Shown: positions 17,116 to 24,918 of the stretch, piece after piece
How the letters are laid out: every line of letters starts with the position of its first letter
How positions within the stretch are numbered: position 1 is the stretch's first letter
Source: CAVPNY01 sp963706905
Lineage (GTDB): Bacteria > Chloroflexota > Anaerolineae > Anaerolineales > UBA4823
NCBI GenBank assembly: GCA_963706905.1
Contig: CAVPNY010000009.1
Span: forward strand, 248,001-312,000
Direction of reading: 5' to 3'
Length of the DNA: 64,000 nt
Notes under the pieces: model-generated
The model's input: only the letters and a program-made list of their open reading frames with translations
Databases searched by the model: none
Told to the model about the DNA's origin: nothing
Made by a program: the position numbers and the translations under genes

Positions 17116-19173
17116 ATGAACCGCAACTTTTGGAGCCGTCTGATTGGGCTGGCGCTGGTCGCCGGCCTGGTGTCCAGCGCGGGCTGTGATGTTTTCGACA
17201 GCCAACCCACGCCGCAGCCGACCCAGGCGCTGCTCTTGCCGACCTCGACGCCCCAACCGACCGCCTCCCCTCTGCCCAGCCTGACCCCCACCCAGGCGCC
17301 TAGCGCAACGCCCGCGCCGGAAGATACCGCCGCTATTCTCGAGCGTTTGGGCGGCGAGCCATGCCCGGATAGCGACTTTACCTGCGTCACGTTGAGCGTT
17401 CCCCTGGATCATTTCGATCCCGCCAACAGTGAGACCATCGAGGTTGTCTTCGGCATTTTACCTGCCAGCGAGGAGCGAAAAGGCATGTTTGTAACAGCTA
17501 CCGGGGGTCCGGGTTATGCCGGGCTGTCGGCAGCCGATGACTATACCAGCGCCTTCGATCCTTCCATACCGGAACACTTTGACATCGTCTTTTTTGACCA
17601 GCGTGGGATCGGGCAGTCCGGCGGCCTGCAATGCGTGGAAGCCGCCACTGCTTTCTACCGGGCCGAATGGCTGACGGGCACACCTGAACAGGAAGCTGCT
17701 TTTCTGGAAACAGCCCGCACCTTCGCTCAGGATTGTGTCCAGGAGATGGGTTTACCCACGGAGCGACTGCCTTTCTACAGCACCCGCCAGGCGGTTGAGG
17801 ACCTGGATGTTTTTCGCCAGGCAATCGGCGATGATCAATTGTGGCTGTATGGTGAAAGTTACGGCACCCAATACGCCCAGGAGTACGCAGCCGCCCATCC
17901 GGATAACCTGGCAGGATTGCTCCTGGATGGGACGGTTGATTTAACGCTCAGCGGGCCGGATTACTATATCGGGGCAACGCAAAGTTTCTATAAGACCTTA
18001 CTCGACACGCTCGCCGCCTGCACGGCTGACGAGGACTGCGCCACGGATCTGGGCGGCGATGCACTGGCATTCTACGATGATCTCTCGGCTGAAATCTCCT
18101 ACGCCCCTCAAACGGTCAACTTTCCGCTGCCAACTGGCGAAACAGAAGCGCGACCGTTCACCTTCTCCGACTTTGAGTATGTGGTCAGCAGTGAATTGTA
18201 CACGGAAGGTTCCCGCCAGATGCTGTTACGCGCCCTGGCGGCGGCTCAGCGCGGCGATCTGGTTCCACTGACCCGGCTTCTTTATGTCGATCTCTATCTG
18301 GATCCCCAGACCCTGGAGCCTATCCCAGACCCAACTTACTCGGACGGCGTCTACTACACAGTAACGTGTGATGACTACAGCTATTACACGGGCAGCCCTG
18401 AAGAGCGTGGTGAAGCCATGATGCGAGATGGGGACGCGCTTGAAAAATCACAGCCCTATCTGAGCTCGATCTTCTACGGCGATATCCCCTGTATTTTCTG
18501 GCCGGTTCCTGGATTAGCTGAGCGACCTGCCCCTTTGAAGGCTGACGGAATTCAAACCCTGGTGCTCGGCGCAACCGCAGACCCGATCACACCGGTTCAA
18601 TATGGGACGAATGTCTTCAATTACCTGGACGATGGCTACCAGATCACCACCCAGGGTGGGGCGCACGTAATTTTCGGGCGCGGGGATGCCTGTCCCGATG
18701 ACCTCGTCACCGCCTTTTTGGTGGAGGGTGATGCCCCGGATCAGAAGGAAACCACGTGCGAAGGAGTGATGTTCAATCCCTATGTACCCCTCGCCCCATT
18801 AAATGCAGCGGATTTTGCTGATCCCATGGAAGCGATGATCTCGGCGGATGACGAGATTAACTATCTGCCGGAATATTATTACTGGGATGTCCTAACTCCC
18901 ACCTCTGTGGGTTGCCCATTCGGCGGGACGCTGCATTTCGAAGCGAACGATGTCGGGGATAGCCTGACCCTGAATGAGTGTGCTTTCTCACGTGGATTTA
19001 TCCTCTCAGGAACCGGCGGCAACGATTACGAGGCTGGCCAGTTTTCCCTGGAAGTCACCGTGAGTGGGGATGGTAACGGGACGCTGAGTTACCTGCGTGA
19101 CGACAATCTCGGTACCTACACCCTCACCGGCGAGTACAACGGCCAACCGGTCGATCTTCAAAACCCTGATTGA
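17116..19173 (+). CDS. Secreted lipoprotein, alpha/beta-hydrolase peptidase (S33, tripeptidyl aminopeptidase-like)
   Basis: A 685-residue protein preceded by AGAGGAGG. The signal MNRNFWSRLIGLALVAGL ends in a lipobox (SSAGC, Cys about 24), followed by a Pro/Thr-rich linker of about 45 residues. The hydrolase core follows: GGPGYAGLSA oxyanion loop, FFDQRGIGQSG, nucleophile elbow GESYGTQYA, then the TAP-like C-terminal region with Asp in ATADPITP and His in GGAHVIFGRG. The last 90 residues are an extra beta-rich domain. The family removes N-terminal peptides from short substrates; here it would act outside the cell, tethered by lipid. Its signal peptide is nearly the same as that of the downstream lipoprotein. 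Confidence 0.87.
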   Translation: MNRNFWSRLIGLALVAGLVSSAGCDVFDSQPTPQPTQALLLPTSTPQPTASPLPSLTPTQAPSATPAPEDTAAILERLGGEPCPDSDFTCVTLSVPLDHFDPANSETIEVVFGILPASEERKGMFVTATGGPGYAGLSAADDYTSAFDPSIPEHFDIVFFDQRGIGQSGGLQCVEAATAFYRAEWLTGTPEQEAAFLETARTFAQDCVQEMGLPTERLPFYSTRQAVEDLDVFRQAIGDDQLWLYGESYGTQYAQEYAAAHPDNLAGLLLDGTVDLTLSGPDYYIGATQSFYKTLLDTLAACTADEDCATDLGGDALAFYDDLSAEISYAPQTVNFPLPTGETEARPFTFSDFEYVVSSELYTEGSRQMLLRALAAAQRGDLVPLTRLLYVDLYLDPQTLEPIPDPTYSDGVYYTVTCDDYSYYTGSPEERGEAMMRDGDALEKSQPYLSSIFYGDIPCIFWPVPGLAERPAPLKADGIQTLVLGATADPITPVQYGTNVFNYLDDGYQITTQGGAHVIFGRGDACPDDLVTAFLVEGDAPDQKETTCEGVMFNPYVPLAPLNAADFADPMEAMISADDEINYLPEYYYWDVLTPTSVGCPFGGTLHFEANDVGDSLTLNECAFSRGFILSGTGGNDYEAGQFSLEVTVSGDGNGTLSYLRDDNLGTYTLTGEYNGQPVDLQNPD

Positions 19174-19355
19174 AGACTTGCGGGGAGACCAGTCATGGGG
19201 GTGATCGGATGACGGTAATGGATCGGCCGCTTCATTAATACAGGACTTACACAATTGGTTGGAGGGGGGTGTTTGGGCGGGCTCCGCCGTAACACCTCCG
19301 ATTTCACCCTCAAATGCGTGACTTCTATTATTCAAGAAACCCAAGGAGGGGTACT

Positions 19356-20402
19356 ATGAACAAAAACCATTGGAGTCGCCTGATCGGACTGGCGCTGGTC
19401 GCCGGCGTGCTGCTGTCCAGCGCCGGCTGCAGCTCTTTCTTCGGCCTGCCGACCCTGCCGCCGCTGGCCACCCAGGCGTTGGCTCTGCCAACCGACACGC
19501 CCGAGCCCACCCCCGCCGCCACCCCCACCTTCGCCTACCCGCCGCCGGAATCGCAGCCAGAAACGGTCTACGTCCCGTACTACCCGGCCCCCGTCGGGCG
19601 CGGCACCTGCGGCGGGGAGGGGGTCATGACCGTGCTCGTGCTGGCGGAAGGTCCGCAGGATGATCCCGCCCCCGCCGTCATCCGCCTGGTCAGGGTGGAT
19701 TTCATGACTCCCGGCGTCAGCGTCGTATCCATCCCGTCCGACCTGTGGGTTAACACCCAGGCCCTGCCAGGGTTGGAAGCTGGCACGCTTAAACAGGTCT
19801 ATGAACAGGCCCGGGGGGCCGCCCCGGCTGAGGGGAAAGTCGCCTCCCAGCTCGCCACCCAGTACCTGGCCGTGGCGTTGGAGGAAAATTTTGGCTTCAC
19901 CCCGGATCATTACCTGACCATCAACCGCCTCGCCTTTACCGATCTGGTGAAAACCCTGAGTGGCATCGCCCTGCTGGTGTATGCCCAGGCTGGCAGCACC
20001 GGCCAGGGGCAGGAGATCATCGCCGCTGGCCTGCAGGCGCTGGCTGCGCTCGGGGGCCTGGATTTTGGGGGCCTGCTCCAGGATCCTGGCCAGCTCAACC
20101 CGGACCAGTTCGTCAACCCCGAGCGCCGGGGGGCGTTGCTGGAGCTGCTGCGACAGCAGATGTCCAAACCCGAAAATTGGGCCAGGCTGGCCGCCCTGAT
20201 CCACCAGTTCTACAACCAGCTGGCCACCGACCTCAGCCTCGAGCAGTTGTTCATGTTAAGCTGTATGGTGCAGGCCGCCGGGGATAACCTCAGCGTGGTC
20301 GGCGTGCCCCCCGGCATGATCAGCCAGGACGCTGAGGGCCGCCAGATCCCCGACCTTGAGCAGATCCGCCAGTTGATCGAGGCGGTGATGGCGGAATATT
20401 GA
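19356..20402 (+). CDS. Lipoprotein with LytR-CpsA-Psr (LCP)-like domain
   Basis: The start at ATG 19356 has an excellent ribosome site (AAGGAGGGG); the frame is open back to 19314. The 348-residue product begins MNKNHWSRLIGLALVAGVLL and ends its signal in SSAGC, then a Pro/Thr/Ala linker to residue about 60. The core has features of LCP transferases: VLVLAEGP, RLVRVDFMTPGVSVVSIPSD, LKQVYEQARG and DHYLTINRLAFTDLVKTLSG. LCP enzymes attach glycopolymers to peptidoglycan or other cell-surface acceptors, which fits a polysaccharide cluster upstream. Being a lipoprotein rather than a helix-anchored protein is unusual for LCP proteins. Confidence 0.75.
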   Translation: MNKNHWSRLIGLALVAGVLLSSAGCSSFFGLPTLPPLATQALALPTDTPEPTPAATPTFAYPPPESQPETVYVPYYPAPVGRGTCGGEGVMTVLVLAEGPQDDPAPAVIRLVRVDFMTPGVSVVSIPSDLWVNTQALPGLEAGTLKQVYEQARGAAPAEGKVASQLATQYLAVALEENFGFTPDHYLTINRLAFTDLVKTLSGIALLVYAQAGSTGQGQEIIAAGLQALAALGGLDFGGLLQDPGQLNPDQFVNPERRGALLELLRQQMSKPENWARLAALIHQFYNQLATDLSLEQLFMLSCMVQAAGDNLSVVGVPPGMISQDAEGRQIPDLEQIRQLIEAVMAEY

Positions 20403-20458
20403 ACCCCATTGTGACTGGCATGTATCTTGCTTCGGCAGATCGAGCCTGACATACCCGC

Positions 20459-21943
20459 ATGGTAGACCAAGAGCTCTCCCCGCCCGCTGAGACCCCCCTC
20501 CAGGACCGCCTGACCCAGGCGCTGCGCCATTCCTGGCGCCTCGCCTTGAGCTCTCCCTGGACGCCGGCCTGGATCTACCTGCTCAACCTGACCATCGCCG
20601 AGCTGTTGACCACCCTGATCGCCCCGCGTGCCGGTATGATCGCCCACGCCGTCATCTTTGTGCTCCTGCTGCTGCACGCCACCTTAGGCTCGCACGGCGC
20701 CCAGAGCAAATTCCTGCTGACCCTCTCCCTGGCCCCCCTGATCCGTGTGCTCAGCCTGGCCCTGCCGCTCACCGAGTTCCCGGTGAGCTACTGGTACGTG
20801 GTGGTGGGCGCGCCGCTCTTCCTGGCTACCTACCTGACTGCCCGCCAGGCGCACCTGACCCGCCGCATGGTCGGCCTGCAGATCACCTACCTGCCCTGGC
20901 AGATCGTGATCGGCCTGTTCGGCGTGCTGCTCGGGTTGGTCGAGTACCTGATCCTGCGCCCCTCCCCGCTGGCCAGCGCCCTGCGTTGGGAGCTGCTGCT
21001 CTTCCCCGCCCTCAGCCTGCTGATCTTCACCGGTTTCCTGGAGGAGCTGATCTTCCGTGGCGTGCTGCAGTCCACTGCCGGGACGCACCTCGGACGCTGG
21101 GGGCTCTTCTACGTGGCCGGCATCTTTGCCGTGCTGCATCTGGGCTACCGCTCGGTGCTGGATGTGCTCTTCGTCTTCGGCGTGGCGATCCTGTTCGGGC
21201 TGCTTGTGCCACGCCCGGGCGGATCGTTGCTGGGAGTCACCCTGGCTCACGGGCTAACCAATATCTCGCTGTACCTGGTCTTCCCCTTCCTGTTAGCCCC
21301 GCCGGCTGCCCCAATCGTCGCCCCGCCAGACATCCTCGCCCCGGCTGCCGCCGTCACCCCCGCCGCTGGGCGCTTGCTGCCCACTGCCTTGCTGCCCGAG
21401 CTGGTTTTGCCAGCCACCGCCAGCCCTACCCCCACCCCTTCGCCCACGCCAGCCTTCAGCGCCACGCCTGCCCCCAATTGGGCCTTGACCAGCGTGGCCG
21501 AAATCCTGACTGGTACAGCGCGCGCCGCCAGCCCAACCCCCACCGTCACCCAAACCCCCTGCCCGATCCCCTCCAGTTGGGTGCCTTATGTCATCTCGCC
21601 CGGCGACTCGCTCTCCTCCCTGGGCTACCGTTTCCAGATCGACCCGCTGAGCCTGGTGCGCCTCAACTGCCTCCCCGAGCCGGTCACCTTCACCCTGGGC
21701 CAGGTGATCTATGTTCCCAAGGTCTCCCCGCCCGTGGAGACCCGCCCACCCAAGCCAACCACCCGCCCCTCCGCCACTCCCCCGGATACCCCACCCCCTA
21801 CCGACCGGCCGCGACCCTCCCCCACCGAACCTCCCATTCCTACCTCAATCCCGGCGCCCACCGAGCCGCCGCCGACCGAGCCTCCCCCGCCGACGCCAGA
21901 ACCCACCCAACCGTTGCCCACCCCAGCGCCAACAGAAGGATAA
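20459..21943 (+). CDS. CPBP-family intramembrane protease fused to a LysM domain
   Basis: A 494-residue protein. Residues about 35-290 hold eight or so membrane helices with the CPBP (CAAX/Abi) metal motifs: EELIFR at E195-E196-R200, His227 in AVLHLGY and His264 in LAHGLTN. Residues about 290-370 are a Pro/Ala/Thr linker. PYVISPGDSLSSLGYRFQID (about 376-395) starts a LysM domain ending VIYVPKV at about 421, followed by 70 residues of Pro/Thr-rich tail. LysM binds peptidoglycan or chitin-like glycans, so the protease is probably held at the cell wall or an outer polymer. The substrate is unknown. No ribosome site is evident before ATG 20459. Confidence 0.82.
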   Translation: MVDQELSPPAETPLQDRLTQALRHSWRLALSSPWTPAWIYLLNLTIAELLTTLIAPRAGMIAHAVIFVLLLLHATLGSHGAQSKFLLTLSLAPLIRVLSLALPLTEFPVSYWYVVVGAPLFLATYLTARQAHLTRRMVGLQITYLPWQIVIGLFGVLLGLVEYLILRPSPLASALRWELLLFPALSLLIFTGFLEELIFRGVLQSTAGTHLGRWGLFYVAGIFAVLHLGYRSVLDVLFVFGVAILFGLLVPRPGGSLLGVTLAHGLTNISLYLVFPFLLAPPAAPIVAPPDILAPAAAVTPAAGRLLPTALLPELVLPATASPTPTPSPTPAFSATPAPNWALTSVAEILTGTARAASPTPTVTQTPCPIPSSWVPYVISPGDSLSSLGYRFQIDPLSLVRLNCLPEPVTFTLGQVIYVPKVSPPVETRPPKPTTRPSATPPDTPPPTDRPRPSPTEPPIPTSIPAPTEPPPTEPPPPTPEPTQPLPTPAPTEG

Positions 21944-22054
21944 TAGTGGGGCTGGGCAGCTTTCACGCCCAGATCCACACTGCTCCCCGCGCCGTCCCCG
22001 GCACAGGCCCGTCCTGAGGCTTCGAAGGGCCCGCCCTGAGGCCAGGTTAACAAA

Positions 22055-22085
22055 AAAGGCTGCATCGTCAGACGATGCAGCCTTT
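22055..22085 (-). terminator. Rho-independent terminator
   Basis: The 11-base arms GGCTGCATCGT and ACGATGCAGCC are perfect, with a 3-base loop. On the minus strand the stem is followed by a run of six T (22057-22052), so it terminates the small membrane gene at 22105-22344. On the plus strand the tail is weaker, but it may also stop read-through from the CPBP gene. Confidence 0.85.
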
Positions 22086-22104
22086 CTGATTCATACAGGG
22101 TAGC

Positions 22105-22344
22105 TTACTTGAGGACCTCCGCTACTTTGAATACCACAATCAGGGCGAAGGCGATCAGCAACGGGGCAATGCCAATATTGAGCGCCTGGCTCAGGCGGTG
22201 CAGCCGGCTGTCGGCTGAGGCGGTCGCCAGCTCCTTCTGGATCAGCAATGAAATTAATAACAGGATGCCGATCAACGCCAGGGACCCAGCCAGCGCAGCG
22301 GTGGTCAGGATGGAAACAGTGGATGTTGTAACGGTAGAGATCAT
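22105..22344 (-). CDS. Small membrane protein, two predicted helices
   Basis: ATG 22344 is chosen because it follows GGGAGGGA; the frame is open to 22398. The 79-residue product begins MISTVTTSTVSILTTAALAG. It has one hydrophobic helix at about residues 12-34 and another at about 57-77, joined by a polar loop (KELATASADSRLHRLSQAL). No enzymatic motif is seen and no family was recognised; similar two-helix small proteins are common in this phylum. It faces away from the insertion sequence, whose left end lies 70-90 bases upstream, within what should be its promoter region, and it ends at a strong terminator. Confidence 0.65.
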   Translation of the reverse strand: MISTVTTSTVSILTTAALAGSLALIGILLLISLLIQKELATASADSRLHRLSQALNIGIAPLLIAFALIVVFKVAEVLK

Positions 22345-22413
22345 CTTCCCTCCCTTAATTTGGTACCAGATGTGTAAACTGAATTGATTATAGATCAAAA
22401 TGGAGGAAAGTCA

Positions 22414-22430
22414 ATAAAATCTGGATATTT
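22414..22430 (+). repeat. Left 17-bp target-site duplication of the insertion sequence
   Basis: ATAAAATCTGGATATTT here is identical to 23926-23942, immediately outside both ends of the element. Confidence 0.85.
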
Positions 22431-23925
22431 GTTGTTGTTCAGCGATAATGTCACCCCCTAAGTGTTCAGCGATAATGTCACCCTATGAACACACAGGTGA
22501 TATTGACGATGAAAGAACAGCACAAGTTGAAGATGGTGATTGACTACGAAGCCGGGAAAGTACCTGCCCCAACCGCCGCCAAACTGCTAGGGATATCGAA
22601 GCGGCAATTTCGTCGGCTGGTGGCGGCATACCGCAAACGGGGCGTGGCAGCCCTGGCACATGGCAACCGAGGCAGGACCCCAGCCAACCGCATCGCAGAC
22701 GTCGTGCGGCAGAAGATTGTGGCATTGGCCAAAACCACCTACCAGGACTACAACGATAGCCACTTCACCGAAGAACTGACCGAACAGGCGGAGCCGATCG
22801 TGGTTTCGCGCTCGACGGTACGGCGCATCCGGCGGGCAGCCGGGCAAGGCAGTCCGCGGAAACGCCGGGCGCCGCGCTATCGCAGCCGGAGGGAGCGCTA
22901 TGCGCAGGTGGGGATGCTGCTGCAAACCGATGGCAGCCGCCACGACTGGCTGGAAGGCAGAGGTGCCTGGTTGACCCTGATAGGGATGATCGACGATGCC
23001 AACAACCAGATCGTGGGGGCCTGTTTTCGGGAAGAAGAAGACGCCGCCGGCTATTTCCTGGTACTGAAGCAGGTATGTCTGACGCAAGGCTTGCCTCAGG
23101 CATTGTACGCTGACCAGCACACCATCTTTCAGAGCCCCAGCCAGCCGACGGTAGAACAGGAATTGGCAGGTGAACTGCCACGCACGCAGTTTGGCCGCCT
23201 GATGGATGAATTGGGTATCCAGTTGATCGCCGCCCGCAGTCCCCAGGCGAAAGGACGCATCGAACGGCTGTGGGGTACGCTGCAAGACCGCCTGGTCAAG
23301 GAGCTGCGCCAAGCCGGGGCTTGCGATGTGGCGAGTGCGAACCAGGTCTTGGCGGCTTACCTGCCCAAGTACAACGCCCGCTTCCAGGTCGAAGCTGCCC
23401 AGCCGGGTTCGGCCTATATCCCTTGGCCGCAAGACCAGGAGCCAGGCCAATATTTCTGTTTCAAGTACACCCGCACAGTGACCAACGACAATACCGTCTC
23501 CTTCAACAAGCACCGCCTGCAGATCCCGCCTGGCCCCCAGCGGCGCAGCTTTGCCCAAGCCAAAGTCGAACTACGTCATGATCTGGACGGAAGCCTGGCT
23601 ATCTGCTACCAGGGACAGACCTTGGTCACTTTCCAGCCAGCCGAGCCAGCTCCGCCTCGGGTCGGTCACTTTCAGCCACTGGCTGCGCCCGTCATCAGCC
23701 TTCCCCCAGCGCCAAAGCCACCCAGACAGCCCTGGAAACCCCCACCCAACCACCCCTGGCGCCGTTCGTTCTCAGCTAAGGAACCCAAATGAAAAGACGA
23801 GATGGCTTTGCACAGCCGCTCTCGCCTTCTCGTTGGGGGTTGTGCCGATTATACTCGGGTCATCTTCTTTGCCAAGGTGACATTTTCGCTTGCCAGTTAA
23901 GGTGTCATTTTCCCTGAACAATGAC
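22431..23925 (+). mobile_element. Complete insertion sequence (ISNCY/IS1202-like) of about 1.5 kb
   Basis: The element carries one transposase gene and imperfect inverted ends (left outer copy from 22436, TGTTCAGCGATAATGTCACC; right outer copy reads TGTTCAGGGAAAATGACACC from 23920 leftward). Each end has a second inner copy: left at 22463-22483, period 27; right at 23876-23895, period 25. This looks like paired transposase-binding sites. Perfect 17-bp direct repeats flank it. As recalled, IS1202-family subgroups make unusually long duplications, one of them about 15-18 bp, which fits. The intact transposase and perfect duplications suggest a recent insertion. It separates a small membrane gene from the methyltransferase regulator. 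Confidence 0.85.
22485..23792 (+). CDS. DDE transposase (ISNCY/IS1202-like)
   Basis: 435 residues starting two bases after the inner left-end repeat. The N-terminus is a helix-turn-helix (TAAKLLGISKRQFRRLVAAY), followed by a second basic HTH region (VSRSTVRRIRRAAGQ). The RNase-H-like catalytic core has the DDE triad: LLQTDGSRHDW (first Asp), ALYADQHTIF (second Asp) and QAKGRIERLWGTLQ (Glu). The C-terminal part is a beta region and a Pro-rich tail. The reading frame is intact, so the element may be active. Its start next to the terminal repeat suggests the transposase can repress itself by binding there. Confidence 0.9.
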   Translation: MNTQVILTMKEQHKLKMVIDYEAGKVPAPTAAKLLGISKRQFRRLVAAYRKRGVAALAHGNRGRTPANRIADVVRQKIVALAKTTYQDYNDSHFTEELTEQAEPIVVSRSTVRRIRRAAGQGSPRKRRAPRYRSRRERYAQVGMLLQTDGSRHDWLEGRGAWLTLIGMIDDANNQIVGACFREEEDAAGYFLVLKQVCLTQGLPQALYADQHTIFQSPSQPTVEQELAGELPRTQFGRLMDELGIQLIAARSPQAKGRIERLWGTLQDRLVKELRQAGACDVASANQVLAAYLPKYNARFQVEAAQPGSAYIPWPQDQEPGQYFCFKYTRTVTNDNTVSFNKHRLQIPPGPQRRSFAQAKVELRHDLDGSLAICYQGQTLVTFQPAEPAPPRVGHFQPLAAPVISLPPAPKPPRQPWKPPPNHPWRRSFSAKEPK

Positions 23926-23942
23926 ATAAAATCTGGATATTT
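23926..23942 (+). repeat. Right 17-bp target-site duplication of the insertion sequence
   Basis: Exact copy of the 17 bases at 22414-22430; it abuts the right end of the element. Before insertion the region would have joined the upstream sequence of the two divergent genes directly. Confidence 0.85.
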
Positions 23943-24007
23943 TTCCGATCGTGTTCTGGATTTTCCCAGAATAAAAGAAACACCATCTATTTTTCTGGCC
24001 GATGTAG

Positions 24008-24013
24008 TATAAT
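24008..24013 (+). promoter_or_regulatory. -10 box of the regulator promoter
   Basis: A perfect TATAAT lies 12-17 bases before the first likely start codon (24025). No good -35 is seen at 16-18 bases upstream. Transcription starting near 24020 would give a leader of only about 5 bases, so the message may be essentially leaderless. Confidence 0.5.
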
Positions 24014-24014
24014 C

Positions 24015-24039
24015 AGTGGTATACATGATGTATACCACT
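24015..24039 (+). promoter_or_regulatory. Perfect 25-bp palindromic operator over the regulator start codon
   Basis: The arms AGTGGTATACAT and ATGTATACCACT are exact inverted copies around a single central G. Each arm contains GTATAC, close to the GT-N-TA-N-AC core recognised by HutC-type GntR regulators. The palindrome begins two bases after the -10 box and covers both candidate start codons (24025 and 24028), so a bound repressor would block transcription start. The gene immediately downstream encodes such a regulator, so autoregulation is likely. Confidence 0.8.
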
Positions 24040-24888
24040 TCCTCCTTAGCTTACACCATCCCCCTCTATATCCAGATCGCCGAAAGCCTGATCGCCCAGA
24101 TTGAGTCTGGGGAGCTGGCTCCTGGCGACCGGATGCCGCCTGAGCGCGACCTGAGTGAAAAACTAGGCGTCAACCGCATGACTTTGCGCCGGGCGCTGCG
24201 CGTTCTGGACGCCCAAGGGTTGATTGAGCGGCGGCATGGCGTGGGCACCTATGTCACCGCGCCGAAGATCGAACGGCAGATGGATGTCGTCTTTCGCTTT
24301 ACGCATGGAGTGCAGACACGCGGATACACACCTGGCGCCCAGCTGATCTCAGTTGAGCAGGTGGGGCTGGATGCGGCTGCGGCCCGCTTACTGGCTGTTC
24401 CCACCGCGTCCCTGGCATATCGCATTCGCCGCCTGCGCACGATTAACCAAGAGCCGGTCTTGCTGGAGGATTACACCATTCCATTGGGGCGCTTTCCGGG
24501 CCTGGAGCGCTTTGACCTGGAACGACGCTCCATCTATGAGGTGATGGAGAGTGAATACGGCTCCGTCATCGCGCGTGCCCGGCAAAGCTTTGAGCCTGTT
24601 GTGGCATCTAAATTCGAGGCTGATCTGCTCCAGGTGCGACCCGGCGCGCCCCTGATGCTGGAAAAACGCCTTTCCTATAACCAGGAAAACCAGCCAGTCG
24701 AATACGGTCAGGACCGCTATCGCGGCGATCGCTTCCGTTTCATCACAGACGCGGCGCCTTTCGACCTGCACTCACACGCCGGAACCAACCCGGCCTATCC
24801 CGAATCTTCTCCGTCGCTCGATTATCCGGCGACTGGCATCGACCCGGAAACTCAGCGGAGCCAGGCTACTTCAATCGCCAACCGCTAA
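24025..24888 (+). CDS. HutC-type GntR-family transcriptional regulator
   Basis: About 287 residues. The frame is open to a GTG at 24016, but an ATG pair at 24025/24028 is the likely start. The N-terminal winged helix has GDRMPPERDLSEKLGVNRMT and LDAQGLIERRHGVGTYVT. From about residue 90 a UTRA ligand domain follows, with ASLAYRIRRLRTINQEPVLL and the terminal ENQPVEYGQDRYRGDRFRF, typical of the HutC subfamily. A polar tail of about 35 residues is extra. The perfect palindrome over its start is its probable binding site. It lies 30 bases before the methyltransferase genes and probably controls them in response to a substrate or methyl donor. Confidence 0.88.
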   Translation: MMYTTSSLAYTIPLYIQIAESLIAQIESGELAPGDRMPPERDLSEKLGVNRMTLRRALRVLDAQGLIERRHGVGTYVTAPKIERQMDVVFRFTHGVQTRGYTPGAQLISVEQVGLDAAAARLLAVPTASLAYRIRRLRTINQEPVLLEDYTIPLGRFPGLERFDLERRSIYEVMESEYGSVIARARQSFEPVVASKFEADLLQVRPGAPLMLEKRLSYNQENQPVEYGQDRYRGDRFRFITDAAPFDLHSHAGTNPAYPESSPSLDYPATGIDPETQRSQATSIANR

Positions 24889-24918
24889 ACAACCACCGCA
24901 TAAATAAGGAGCCACCCA

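Noticed and set aside
21700..21943. Tandem DNA repeat of Pro/Thr codons
   Set aside because: The periodicity is irregular and explained by the Pro/Thr-rich tail of the LysM protein; no fixed repeat unit is present.
20986..22017. 343-residue open frame rich in Arg, Pro and His
   Set aside because: Shadow in another frame of the CPBP-LysM gene; its composition is typical of a shifted GC-rich frame.
22587..23558. 323-residue minus-strand open frame
   Set aside because: Antisense to the transposase, which has an intact DDE core and correct position within the insertion sequence.
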